From Chloroflexota bacterium (GTDB lineage Bacteria; Vulcanimicrobiota; JAMCWD01), in assembly GCA_023475345.1 (NCBI GenBank), contig JAMCWD010000001.1, forward strand, positions 299,606-363,605: 64,000 nucleotides of DNA, written 5' to 3'. Position numbers and translations under genes: made by a program. This document shows, one piece after another, positions 18,901 to 25,127 of the stretch (position 1 is the first letter of the stretch; every line of letters begins with the position of its first letter). Under the pieces are notes generated by a model that had not been told where the DNA came from, did no database searches, and saw only the letters and a program-made list of their open reading frames with translations.

Positions 18901-19064
18901 TCGCCCGCTTTATTGCCCGTAGGGAGCATCTCTTTTTCGGCGCAAAAAATACGCCCGTTCAACCCCCCTGTATAAAATACCGAGACATCGCTGCCTTTTC
19001 CGCATGAAACCGTTATAAATAATATTATTGCCAGAATGTATGCTGCATAAAAGTTCTTTCTCAT
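15903..19064 (-). CDS. Degenerate 5'-nucleotidase + TPR + PQQ-like propeller lipoprotein
   Basis: A 1053-residue lipoprotein (VSC lipobox, Cys at about 21) with GAGAGGAA before the ATG. Residues about 25-240 align by eye with the metallophosphoesterase domain of UshA-type 5'-nucleotidases, but the metal ligands are gone: the D.H region reads YTGGLNGRI, the GD motif reads DGGNT (about residue 77), GNHE reads PGEKE (about 109), and the GHTH region reads IPYRYHDS. Residues about 300-500 are the nucleotidase C-terminal domain with SMRQDL and TNDYLAKGGRG. TPR repeats fill about 540-700, and an eight-blade PQQ-like propeller starts with WPKFRGG at about 715. I infer a catalytically dead phosphoesterase kept as a binding or structural module. 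It heads the leftward operon. Confidence 0.88.
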   Translation of the reverse strand: MRKNFYAAYILAIILFITVSCGKGSDVSVFYTGGLNGRIFCAEKEMLPTGNKAGDYVSMAVLLKKILPADGKFLLVDGGNTLVGEDWGLKYLAGRPMLDLMADLPYSAILPGEKEMSLGWDSLDKLTGSTPLLSAFCKGEDGSQCNFLTPFVVKKVGNIKIGVAGVFLPPASLKMPGTPHRYRGLKFEPDWEGLNKKIRDMKANYVILLLRADSLDVLKNLKGVNLVIPYRYHDSQPLDKITEIDGVSVAPVVDSRFKVGEIVLARKGLFGISPSVRIHKIEVGNVAVPEKVTRIMDESIIKGKPSSLEVENSFLAFGLREMSMDLGSQKIAENPTTSYVTDLMREATGAQIAIMNSLSMRQDLAGVIRIDELSTILPYWNELVTMNLTGAQVAELLKENVYEGSNYLSVSGVFLGYQPQSENSMKIYYEGNPIDLSKTYRVVTNDYLAKGGRGKRLTFTQGTDVKYTGLISNYLLQDKLRSRRLLTPPPYRTWNSSVSPFDTARRLLPAALQEFKQNGKKEKALEDLALPISMGLKNEEMLSGFKKSVDQKTYNVVLGRAYYLQGNYPAALDQYLVAAKMAPKDYISFLYMGQLYQEAGYRLEAKEAFEEAVKLNPGSGAGWFGLGLAELNLRSLNESVRAFERSVKIRPDDLPSRMLLGLAKYETGDIEAAGDIWQSAKKLDPGDRNILKLLALFETPEKAAGSSHRLADTAWPKFRGGNRNTGRSRFRGPEKGTLKWRFATYHNVMASPAIGKNGIIYVGSGDRFFYAIRPDGTLAWNYRAGDSLLASPAISQDGTIYVGCNDKSLYALDPKGQARWIYVTGGAVKSSPAIEDDGTVVFGSEDGALYAVSHLGAFKWKYQTQQEIFSSPAISPDGTVYIGGKDGSLYAVKPDGNLRWAYKTENRILSSPAVGDDGTVYIGSDDQHLYAIAKDGKLKWRFKTGKLPSSPGIAHDGTIYIGSDDFCLYAITKEGNLRWKFKAGADVFSSVAIDPDGNIYFGGEDNTIYSLFPTGKLRWKLQTLDYLESSPAISSDGVLIVGCEDKHIYAVGP

Positions 19065-19270
19065 ATAACGTTCCTCTCACGACAATCCCGGTAAAGTTTC
19101 TACTATTTTTCTCCATTCCCTCCAGCATGATGCAAGTTGTAATATAACACACTTAGCAATAAAAAGTGAAGCCTGAATTATTTGTCCACCGTGAACATCC
19201 TCATGACACGGGATAACGAACCACAATAAATATATGTTATAATATCCTCCATGCGGGAGATTTTGTTTTC

Positions 19271-19999
19271 ATGATCAGATCATCGGCCTGCATAATATTA
19301 ATATTATTATGCCTTGTCTTATCAATTGCCGGCGGCTGCAGCCCGAAAGAAAGGCATTCAGCCACGCCTGTATTAAGCCCGGATCAGCAGGCTGTTATTG
19401 AAGAAGCGGTAAAGGCCGGGAACGAGGCGGTCGGAAACGGCCGCATCGACGCCTCGGAATTGGAATTCAGGAAAGTTCTCGAAATCGATCCTTATAACGG
19501 TCATGCGCTGGTAGGCATGGGAAGGGTCGGGCTTGCGCGCGATAATAAAAAGCTTGCTGAAAAATACTTCCGCCAGGCCCTTGAATATCACCCTGATCTC
19601 GGCTCAGCCCACCTCTTCATGGGGGACATATTTCTTGTCAGAGGGAATACAATCGGTTGTATTCGCCATTTGAAGATGGTCAAAGAAAACGACCCGGATT
19701 ATGAAAACGCCCTGTTTACACTGGGAAGGATCTACCTTTCGAAGGGCAGCGCCGGAAGCGCCGCTCGCATCTTCAGAAAAACTCTTTCGGTCAACCCGAA
19801 TTTCCAGGATGCATATTACCAGCTTGCCATAGCTTATTCCCGCATGGGAAAGGAGGGGCTGGCGGTCAACTCTCTCATGATGGCCGTGAGAATGAACCCC
19901 ATGTTCGCGTACCAGGCGGGACTGGAGAAAGATTTTGAAAGATTGAAGTTCAATCCCGCCTTCCAGCAGATTGTCCGGCAGGCCGAAAAAAAGCTGTAA
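19271..19999 (+). CDS. TPR-repeat lipoprotein
   Basis: A 242-residue lipoprotein (lipobox AGGC, Cys at about 23) with about five TPR units. A TATAAT at 19238-19243 and a GGGAG about eleven bases before the ATG support this start. It is a stand-alone gene divergent from the 15903-19064 gene and separated from the peptide cluster that follows by a promoter, so it probably belongs with the lipoprotein island rather than with the cluster. The C-terminal residues (about 200-240) are non-repeat and end in a short charged helix. Confidence 0.85.
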   Translation: MIRSSACIILILLCLVLSIAGGCSPKERHSATPVLSPDQQAVIEEAVKAGNEAVGNGRIDASELEFRKVLEIDPYNGHALVGMGRVGLARDNKKLAEKYFRQALEYHPDLGSAHLFMGDIFLVRGNTIGCIRHLKMVKENDPDYENALFTLGRIYLSKGSAGSAARIFRKTLSVNPNFQDAYYQLAIAYSRMGKEGLAVNSLMMAVRMNPMFAYQAGLEKDFERLKFNPAFQQIVRQAEKKL

Positions 20000-20058
20000 A
20001 TTAATTTCACCCCCTTAATTTTTTAACAATCCGTTAACAAAACAATTTAAAATTATTA

Positions 20059-20086
20059 TTGACAAAATTTTTAACGCTGGTATAAT
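20059..20086 (+). promoter_or_regulatory. Strong sigma-70-type promoter for the 28-residue peptide
   Basis: TTGACA (20059-20064) and TATAAT (20081-20086) both match consensus with a 16-base spacer, and a TG one base before the -10 adds an extended -10 element. This is the most consensus-like promoter in the window. The predicted start at about 20093 gives a 27-base leader before the peptide ATG. Confidence 0.8.
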
Positions 20087-20119
20087 ATTTCAATATACCA
20101 GCAAAGGAGGGCGGATTGG

Positions 20120-20206
20120 ATGGAAATGTGGGAAAAAGTTTACGAGCCTGAAGTTGAAGAGATTCACGGGATGTATGTAATTCCCCCCGATGACGGCGGT
20201 ATCTAA
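20120..20206 (+). CDS. 28-residue peptide, candidate RiPP precursor
   Basis: ATG at 20120 follows AAAGGAGG nine bases upstream and the frame ends at TAA (20204-20206). The peptide starts MEMWEKVYEPEVEEI and ends HGMYVIPPDDGGI. It is acidic in the first half, has a Trp near the N-terminus and a Tyr at 19 preceded by Glu at 14. Short peptides of this size with one Trp near the start and a central Glu/Tyr resemble PqqA-type precursors, though the spacing (E-x4-Y) differs from the E-x3-Y of PqqA. Its own near-perfect promoter, its strong ribosome site, the terminator just after it and the downstream exporter, SPASM radical SAM enzyme and M16 peptidase genes all support a precursor peptide. The modification chemistry is unknown. 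Confidence 0.75.
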   Translation: MEMWEKVYEPEVEEIHGMYVIPPDDGGI

Positions 20207-20236
20207 TTTAAACTCAAACAAAACCTGAAAATTTAT

Positions 20237-20277
20237 AAAAGCCAACTCCTTACAAGTTAAGGTTGGCTTTTTGTTTT
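20237..20277 (+). terminator. Rho-independent terminator/attenuator after the peptide gene
   Basis: AAAAGCCAA (20237-20245) pairs with TTGGCTTTT (20263-20271). The arms extend inward through CCTTAC/GTTAAGG with a bulge, and a T-rich tract runs to 20277. It lies between the peptide stop and the exporter start, so it should give much more peptide mRNA than enzyme mRNA, with partial read-through for the downstream genes. Confidence 0.8.
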
Positions 20278-20280
20278 GCC

Positions 20281-21495
20281 TTGAAAAAACTGCTTAAAAA
20301 TAAAAATTTCCTCCTGCTCTGGATCGGCCAATCGGTTTCCGAAACCGGCAACTGGATCAACTTCATCGCCCTTAACGCCCTCATTTATAAAACCTACGGC
20401 TCCGGGAAAATGCTGGGCCTGTTCCTTGCCCTGAGGTTAATTTCTTCGCTTGTATTCAGCAGCCTCGGCGGAATAATATCCGACAGGTATCCCAGGAAAA
20501 CAGTGATCATAATCTGCAACCTGTTAAGCGGGGTACTTGTCCCAGCTTTTATCTTCAACAAGCAGGTCGCCGTATTTTTTATCATCGGCTTCGTGCTTTC
20601 AAGCCTCAACAGGATCTTTACCGCGGCTTATTCGGCTTATATGCCCCAGCTCGTTGAAAAAGAAGATATACTCAATGCCAACTCCCTCAGGAGAACAACA
20701 TCATCCCTGCTCACGGTCATCGCCCCCGGTATCGCCGGGCTTCTCATCGCCGTATTTTCTTACAAAATCGCTTTCATTATCGATTCCGGAACTTTCTTCT
20801 TTGCGGTGATATGCTTTTTATTGATCCACCGGGTATCGGCGTCATCAAGCGATAAAATAAAAGTCGTCTCTGGGATCGGCGAAGAATTCAAAGCTACTTA
20901 CGAATTCCTTGTAAAGCACGGCTTGATATTAAGCTTTTTCTTTTTACGCCTGCTCGATGCGCTGGGCTCCGGCGCGTACAACACAGCCCTGCCTGTTTTT
21001 TCCAGGGGATTTTCAAAAGCCGTTGCAAAGCCTTACGGCTTTTTGATTTCCGCATGGGGCCTGGGAGCCCTTATGGGAAGCCTCCTGGCACCTGTTCTTG
21101 AAAAGAAACTCAAGCTGAAAAGAAACGCCGTCTATATCGGGGCTGTCCTGCTGATGGCGGCCGGGATGGGCGCCACTTTCTTTCAGAATGATTTTTATGT
21201 TTCCTTATTACTCATCCTGCTGGGCGGCATCGGCGACGGAATAACCGCGGTGCTTTTCACGTCTCTGCTCATGGAAGATACTCCCGATTCCATCAGGGGC
21301 AAAGTTTTTGGGTTCATACAGGGATTAATTTACAGCTCGGCCGCTATAGGAATGGCCGTTTCGGGATTTTTTGTAGAGATAGTTGCTCTTAAAAATATTA
21401 CGGCAGCAGGCTCGGTTTTGATTATAGCGGGCGTTCTGGCCGTATTGGCCTGGGGGAAGGTAAAAAATAAAACCGGAGAGAAACAACTCTCATGA
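20281..21495 (+). CDS. MFS exporter
   Basis: A 404-residue major facilitator superfamily protein with about twelve membrane helices. It resembles the MFS_3/EntS-type exporter group: an N-terminal LLWIGQSVSETGNW segment and a helix 2-3 loop GGIISDRYPRK. I use the TTG at 20281. A TTG at 20263 is also in frame but lies inside the terminator stem. No Shine-Dalgarno precedes either, so translation is probably weak. Being directly downstream of the peptide gene and overlapping the radical SAM gene by four bases, it probably exports the mature product or the modified peptide. The substrate assignment is inference. Confidence 0.85.
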   Translation: MKKLLKNKNFLLLWIGQSVSETGNWINFIALNALIYKTYGSGKMLGLFLALRLISSLVFSSLGGIISDRYPRKTVIIICNLLSGVLVPAFIFNKQVAVFFIIGFVLSSLNRIFTAAYSAYMPQLVEKEDILNANSLRRTTSSLLTVIAPGIAGLLIAVFSYKIAFIIDSGTFFFAVICFLLIHRVSASSSDKIKVVSGIGEEFKATYEFLVKHGLILSFFFLRLLDALGSGAYNTALPVFSRGFSKAVAKPYGFLISAWGLGALMGSLLAPVLEKKLKLKRNAVYIGAVLLMAAGMGATFFQNDFYVSLLLILLGGIGDGITAVLFTSLLMEDTPDSIRGKVFGFIQGLIYSSAAIGMAVSGFFVEIVALKNITAAGSVLIIAGVLAVLAWGKVKNKTGEKQLS

Positions 21496-22517
21496 CATCG
21501 ATCCCTTTCAAGCCCAAGGTCGCCGGCTTCGAGTTGACGCTTGCATGTAACATGCGTTGTATTCACTGCGGTTCGTCCGCCGGGAAACCTGCTAAAGACG
21601 AATTAAGCCGGGAAGAAGGGCTGTCGTTATGCGAACAGCTCGCGGCGCTCGGGAACCAGGTCGTTACACTGTCGGGCGGAGAGCCTCTGGTAAGCCCCCA
21701 CTGGCATGCTTATGCAAAAAAATTCGGCGAACTCGGCTTAAAAGTTTACATGATAACCAACGGTTACCTTCTCGAAGAGAACATGGATAAAATCATCGAC
21801 TCTCCTATTAAAAGGCTCGGCATAAGCCTGGACGGGACTGAAGCCACACATAATTACATCAGGCAGGTCGGAGACTCTTTCCAGAAAGCCGTCAACGGCG
21901 CAAAGCTCCTGATGGAAAAAGGCATCTCCATCGGCATCGTAACTCATATCTCGAAACTCAATATCATGGAACTGGAAGCGATGTACGAAACATTTACCGG
22001 CCTGGGCTTCAGCTTCTGGCAGATCCAGATGGCTTTCCCGCAGGGCAGGATGAAAGAACATCTCGAACTTGTCTCGGAACCCGAAGATATGCTGACCGTG
22101 GCCCGGTTTATGGAAGATAAACGGAAGGAAAACAAAATCCGGATCGTGCCGGGCGACAACCTTGGATATTATTCGTCTTATGATATCGGGGCATCCGACT
22201 GGCACGGCTGCTTCGGAGGGAGATGGCTCATCGGGATATGCGCAAACGGCGATATCAAGCCCTGCCTTTCTCTGCCGCCTGAATTTGTCGAAGGAAACAT
22301 CAGGCAAAGGAGCCTGAAAGAAATCTGGGAAGACCCGGAAAATTTCAAATTCAACAGGTTCCTTTCAAAAGACAAGCTGGGAGGCCGTTGTAAAGATTGC
22401 GATAAGGGAGAGTTATGCTGGGCCGGTTGTAAGGTTACGGCATATGCGATGACGGGGGATCTCTTCAATAACCCGTATTGCCTTTACCGCCTTGAAAAAG
22501 AGAAAGCCGAAAGTTGA
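21492..22517 (+). CDS. SPASM-domain radical SAM peptide-maturase-like enzyme
   Basis: A 341-residue protein. CNMRCIHC at about residues 19-26 is the radical SAM CX3CX2C motif, followed by the SAM-binding LSGGEP. The C-terminus has a canonical SPASM signature: a Cys, then GX4C (GDIKPC), CX2CX5CX3C (CKDC-DKGEL-C-WAGC) and a final Cys, so two auxiliary 4Fe-4S clusters are expected. This architecture is typical of PqqE, MftC and other peptide-modifying enzymes. No PqqD/RRE domain is fused, and none is seen as a separate gene nearby. ATGA overlap with the exporter stop indicates coupled translation. I infer that it acts on the 28-residue peptide. Confidence 0.87.
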   Translation: MTSIPFKPKVAGFELTLACNMRCIHCGSSAGKPAKDELSREEGLSLCEQLAALGNQVVTLSGGEPLVSPHWHAYAKKFGELGLKVYMITNGYLLEENMDKIIDSPIKRLGISLDGTEATHNYIRQVGDSFQKAVNGAKLLMEKGISIGIVTHISKLNIMELEAMYETFTGLGFSFWQIQMAFPQGRMKEHLELVSEPEDMLTVARFMEDKRKENKIRIVPGDNLGYYSSYDIGASDWHGCFGGRWLIGICANGDIKPCLSLPPEFVEGNIRQRSLKEIWEDPENFKFNRFLSKDKLGGRCKDCDKGELCWAGCKVTAYAMTGDLFNNPYCLYRLEKEKAES

Positions 22518-22524
22518 GCGGGCC

Positions 22525-23817
22525 ATGAAACCGGATCTTTACCTGGACAAAGAAAACAGGATTGCATTTTCCAGGAGCCACGGCGCCGGGAGCTTCTCCC
22601 TTGTAGTGTCGGTGCGGGACGGCACGGCTTACGAAGACAAAGACGAATGGGGAGCCGGGCATTTCCTTGAACACCTCCATTTCCAGGGTTGTAAAGGGTA
22701 CCCTTCTTTTTTCGACCTGGTGAGGGCGGTTGAAGAAAAAGGAGGCCGGTTCGCCGCTCAGACCGTAAGGCAGGCGGTAACTTTCTGGATAAAAGTCCCT
22801 GCCGAATTTGCCGGTTTCGCATTTTCGCTCCTGGGCGATATGTTTGCCACATACGAATTTTCGGCCGGATCAATCGAAAAAGAAAAGAAAATTATCCATG
22901 AAGAGGTATCCCGCGAAAAACACCAGCCGTCCCTCTATAATTCGATCCGGCTTGAAAACAAGCTTTTATCGCCCCGGCCCTTATGCCGCCATCCGCTGGG
23001 GCCGCCGGAAGGCGTAAATTTTTCCGGAGAATTTATTTCCAGCTATAAAAAGCGCGTTTACAACGCTGAAAATTTCATGTTCGGAGCCTGCGGGGACATG
23101 GATTTTTCAGAAGTAAAAAACAGTATCTCGGCCTTCTTCCCTCCCTCGTCAGACGCCCCGCGTCCCCTGGCAGCCGGTGAATATCCTGTTGAAGACGCGG
23201 ATAAAAAAATTGACATCGTCCCCTTCCCTTCAAAGCAGCAGGTCAGCATGGCACTGGGAACGGCGATACCGCGCGAAAATGATAAGACCCCGCTGACGGC
23301 GCTTTTCATAAATACAATGATCGGCGCGGGTTTCGGCTCGATCCTCTTTCAAAAATTCAGGGTGGAAAACCCGTATGCTTATCTCCCGACGACCTCTTTA
23401 AGATTCTATCCCGGCATATTGACATTCAGGATGAATATCCAGGTTTCCCCGCCGAATCTAAACCCTTCGCTTTCGCTCATATTTAAAACATTGAAAGAGC
23501 TTGCCAGCGGAGAAATCAAAGATGAAGACATCGCAAGGACCCGCGGCACATTGAAAGGCGCCCTGCTTTACAGGAGCGAAGATACTCTTGAGACTGCAAA
23601 ATTTATCAACTCGAGCCTGGTTACCGGGGAAGAACCTGAAGAGCCCGCCAGGCTGCTTGAAAAGATCAACAATATATCGAAGGAAGATCTGATAATCTTT
23701 GCAGGCAGGCACCTGGCGCCGGACGGCTTAAAGATCTCTCTCATGGGAGACGTCGAAAACATAAAGGAGGAGTTATATAAATGTCAGGATTTGAATTCAA
23801 CCATATCGGAGTGGTAA
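22525..23817 (+). CDS. M16-family zinc peptidase
   Basis: A 430-residue protein with the inverted zinc motif HXXEH (HFLEH, near residue 49) and the downstream Glu expected about 70-80 residues later (KIIHEEV), so it should be an active M16 peptidase. Length fits one M16 two-domain half, like PqqF-related or processing-peptidase subunits. The ATG at 22525 comes 7 bases after the radical SAM stop; an in-frame TTG at 22492 would overlap that gene. M16 peptidases trim leader sequences in PQQ biosynthesis, so processing of the cluster's peptide is a natural but unproven role. Its 3' end overlaps the next gene by 37 bases. Confidence 0.88.
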   Translation: MKPDLYLDKENRIAFSRSHGAGSFSLVVSVRDGTAYEDKDEWGAGHFLEHLHFQGCKGYPSFFDLVRAVEEKGGRFAAQTVRQAVTFWIKVPAEFAGFAFSLLGDMFATYEFSAGSIEKEKKIIHEEVSREKHQPSLYNSIRLENKLLSPRPLCRHPLGPPEGVNFSGEFISSYKKRVYNAENFMFGACGDMDFSEVKNSISAFFPPSSDAPRPLAAGEYPVEDADKKIDIVPFPSKQQVSMALGTAIPRENDKTPLTALFINTMIGAGFGSILFQKFRVENPYAYLPTTSLRFYPGILTFRMNIQVSPPNLNPSLSLIFKTLKELASGEIKDEDIARTRGTLKGALLYRSEDTLETAKFINSSLVTGEEPEEPARLLEKINNISKEDLIIFAGRHLAPDGLKISLMGDVENIKEELYKCQDLNSTISEW

Positions 23818-24149
23818 CGAACAAACCGGATGATGCGATAAATTTTTATAAAAATTTCATGGGCTTTGCCGTCGAAAAAGATTTTAACGTCCCCGGGATG
23901 AGGATGGTACTGCTGGACGGGGCCGGTTGTAAAGTCGAGCTTTTATGCCCGGAAAAAGAAGCCCAGAAAGTCGGTCCAAGGCATATTGCATTTACGGTCT
24001 GCGATATCGACCGCCTTTTCGAAGAAGCTGTGGCGGCGGGGTTCATGGTTTACCCGCCTGGAATTCAGACGCATGAAAACCTCAGGTTTTTCTTTCTGAA
24101 AGCCCCCGGCGGAGAAGATATTGAGCTGATGGAGGTAAAAGATGCTTGA
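23781..24149 (+). CDS. VOC (glyoxalase-fold) metalloprotein
   Basis: A 122-residue vicinal-oxygen-chelate fold protein. His8 (FNHIGV), a Glu in KVELL, a His in RHIAF and a Glu in IELME sit at the four usual metal-ligand positions, so metal binding is plausible. AAGGAGG lies about eight bases before the ATG, inside the M16 gene. VOC proteins include methylmalonyl-CoA epimerase, glyoxalase I, dioxygenases and resistance proteins; sequence alone does not decide. In this operon it could rearrange or oxidise the excised peptide-derived compound, which is inference. Confidence 0.85.
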   Translation: MSGFEFNHIGVVTNKPDDAINFYKNFMGFAVEKDFNVPGMRMVLLDGAGCKVELLCPEKEAQKVGPRHIAFTVCDIDRLFEEAVAAGFMVYPPGIQTHENLRFFFLKAPGGEDIELMEVKDA

Positions 24150-24930
24150 ACGCTTCACCGGCAAAACAGCGCTTATAACCGGGGGAAGCTCCGGCGTAGG
24201 AAGAGCCGCCGCTTTAATGCTGGCAGTTGACGGAGCCGATGTTATCATAATGGGAAGAGATGAATCCCGCCTGAAAGAAACCCTCGGATTTATCGAAGAA
24301 AGAGGGAGAAGCACCGATTATTATATATGCGATTTAAGCTCCCCGGAGAATATCGATGAGGTGGTTCCTGAGATCCTGAAAAAGGCCGACGGCATCGATT
24401 TCCTCGTAAACTGTGCAGGAGCCCCCCTTTTAAAGAAATTTTCAGAAACGACACTGGAGGAGTGGAACTACACCTTCGGGGTCAATTGTACTTCGGTTTT
24501 TCTCCTGTCCCAGTTTATCGTCCGGGATATGATTGAAAAAAAGGCTCCCGGCAAGATTGTTAATGTTGCTTCAACAGTGGGCAAATCACCCCAGGCTTAT
24601 GCCTCCGCTTATTCTGCTTCGAAAGCGGCGATCATCGCGCTTACCCGCTCGCTTTCCAGGGAGCTTGCATCTTACGGGATAACGGTTAACGCAGTTTGCC
24701 CAGGCGCGGTAAATACGCCGATGCTCAACTCTTATACAATCCCGGGGTTGGCAAAATTTTTCAAATCTTCCGAAGAAGATGTTTTGAAAAGGATCAAGGG
24801 CGGCAACCCTCTTAAAAAGATAGCCGAGCCTGCTGAAATAGCAGAGTTGATAGGGTTTCTCCTCTCTTCCGCTGCAGACGATATAACGGGCCAGGCAATA
24901 AACATGGACGGCGGCGTCGAATATTATTGA
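24142..24930 (+). CDS. Short-chain dehydrogenase/reductase
   Basis: A 262-residue classical SDR. The nucleotide-binding TGGSSGVG motif lies at about residues 13-20, NCAGA in strand 4, the catalytic Ser in ASTVG and YSASK as the YX3K motif. An Arg (GRDES) after strand 2 favours NADP(H), and PGAVNTPM follows the active site. It starts 8 bases inside the VOC gene, so the two are translated together. As the last gene of the peptide cluster it may reduce or oxidise a carbonyl in the product. Many SDRs act on unrelated substrates, so the specific reaction is open. Confidence 0.88.
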   Translation: MLERFTGKTALITGGSSGVGRAAALMLAVDGADVIIMGRDESRLKETLGFIEERGRSTDYYICDLSSPENIDEVVPEILKKADGIDFLVNCAGAPLLKKFSETTLEEWNYTFGVNCTSVFLLSQFIVRDMIEKKAPGKIVNVASTVGKSPQAYASAYSASKAAIIALTRSLSRELASYGITVNAVCPGAVNTPMLNSYTIPGLAKFFKSSEEDVLKRIKGGNPLKKIAEPAEIAELIGFLLSSAADDITGQAINMDGGVEYY

Positions 24931-24996
24931 GTTATTTAATTGAATTCTGTAAATTTTCGCCTGCTCAACCCTGCTTTTTTAAGCTATAATATTTCA

Positions 24997-25012
24997 CAGG
25001 CTCGTAAGCCTG
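24997..25012. repeat. Short inverted repeat downstream of a TATAAT
   Basis: CAGGCT and AGCCTG flank CGTA, just after a TATAAT at 24985-24990 and about 115 bases before the hydrogenase-like kinase gene. It could be an operator or an RNA hairpin at the start of the kinase leader. No T-tract follows, so it is not a normal terminator. No good -35 was found. Confidence 0.35.
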
Positions 25013-25127
25013 CAAATACGCCCGGCATGCTTGAATTTCCTGAAAAAGGATATATTTATATACATGTCAAAACTGGTTGAGATTAAAGGCCTGAATTCAA
25101 GATTTTATTAAGCGGAGAGAAAACAAA

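Noticed and set aside
3153..19064. Quinoprotein dehydrogenases
   Set aside because: Only the propeller repeat is shared. The proteins are about 370-400 residues or fusions, without catalytic Asp/Glu motifs, disulphide or heme domains.
21492..22517. PqqE of a standard PQQ operon
   Set aside because: pqqB, pqqC and pqqD are absent nearby, and the peptide lacks the E-x3-Y spacing of PqqA.
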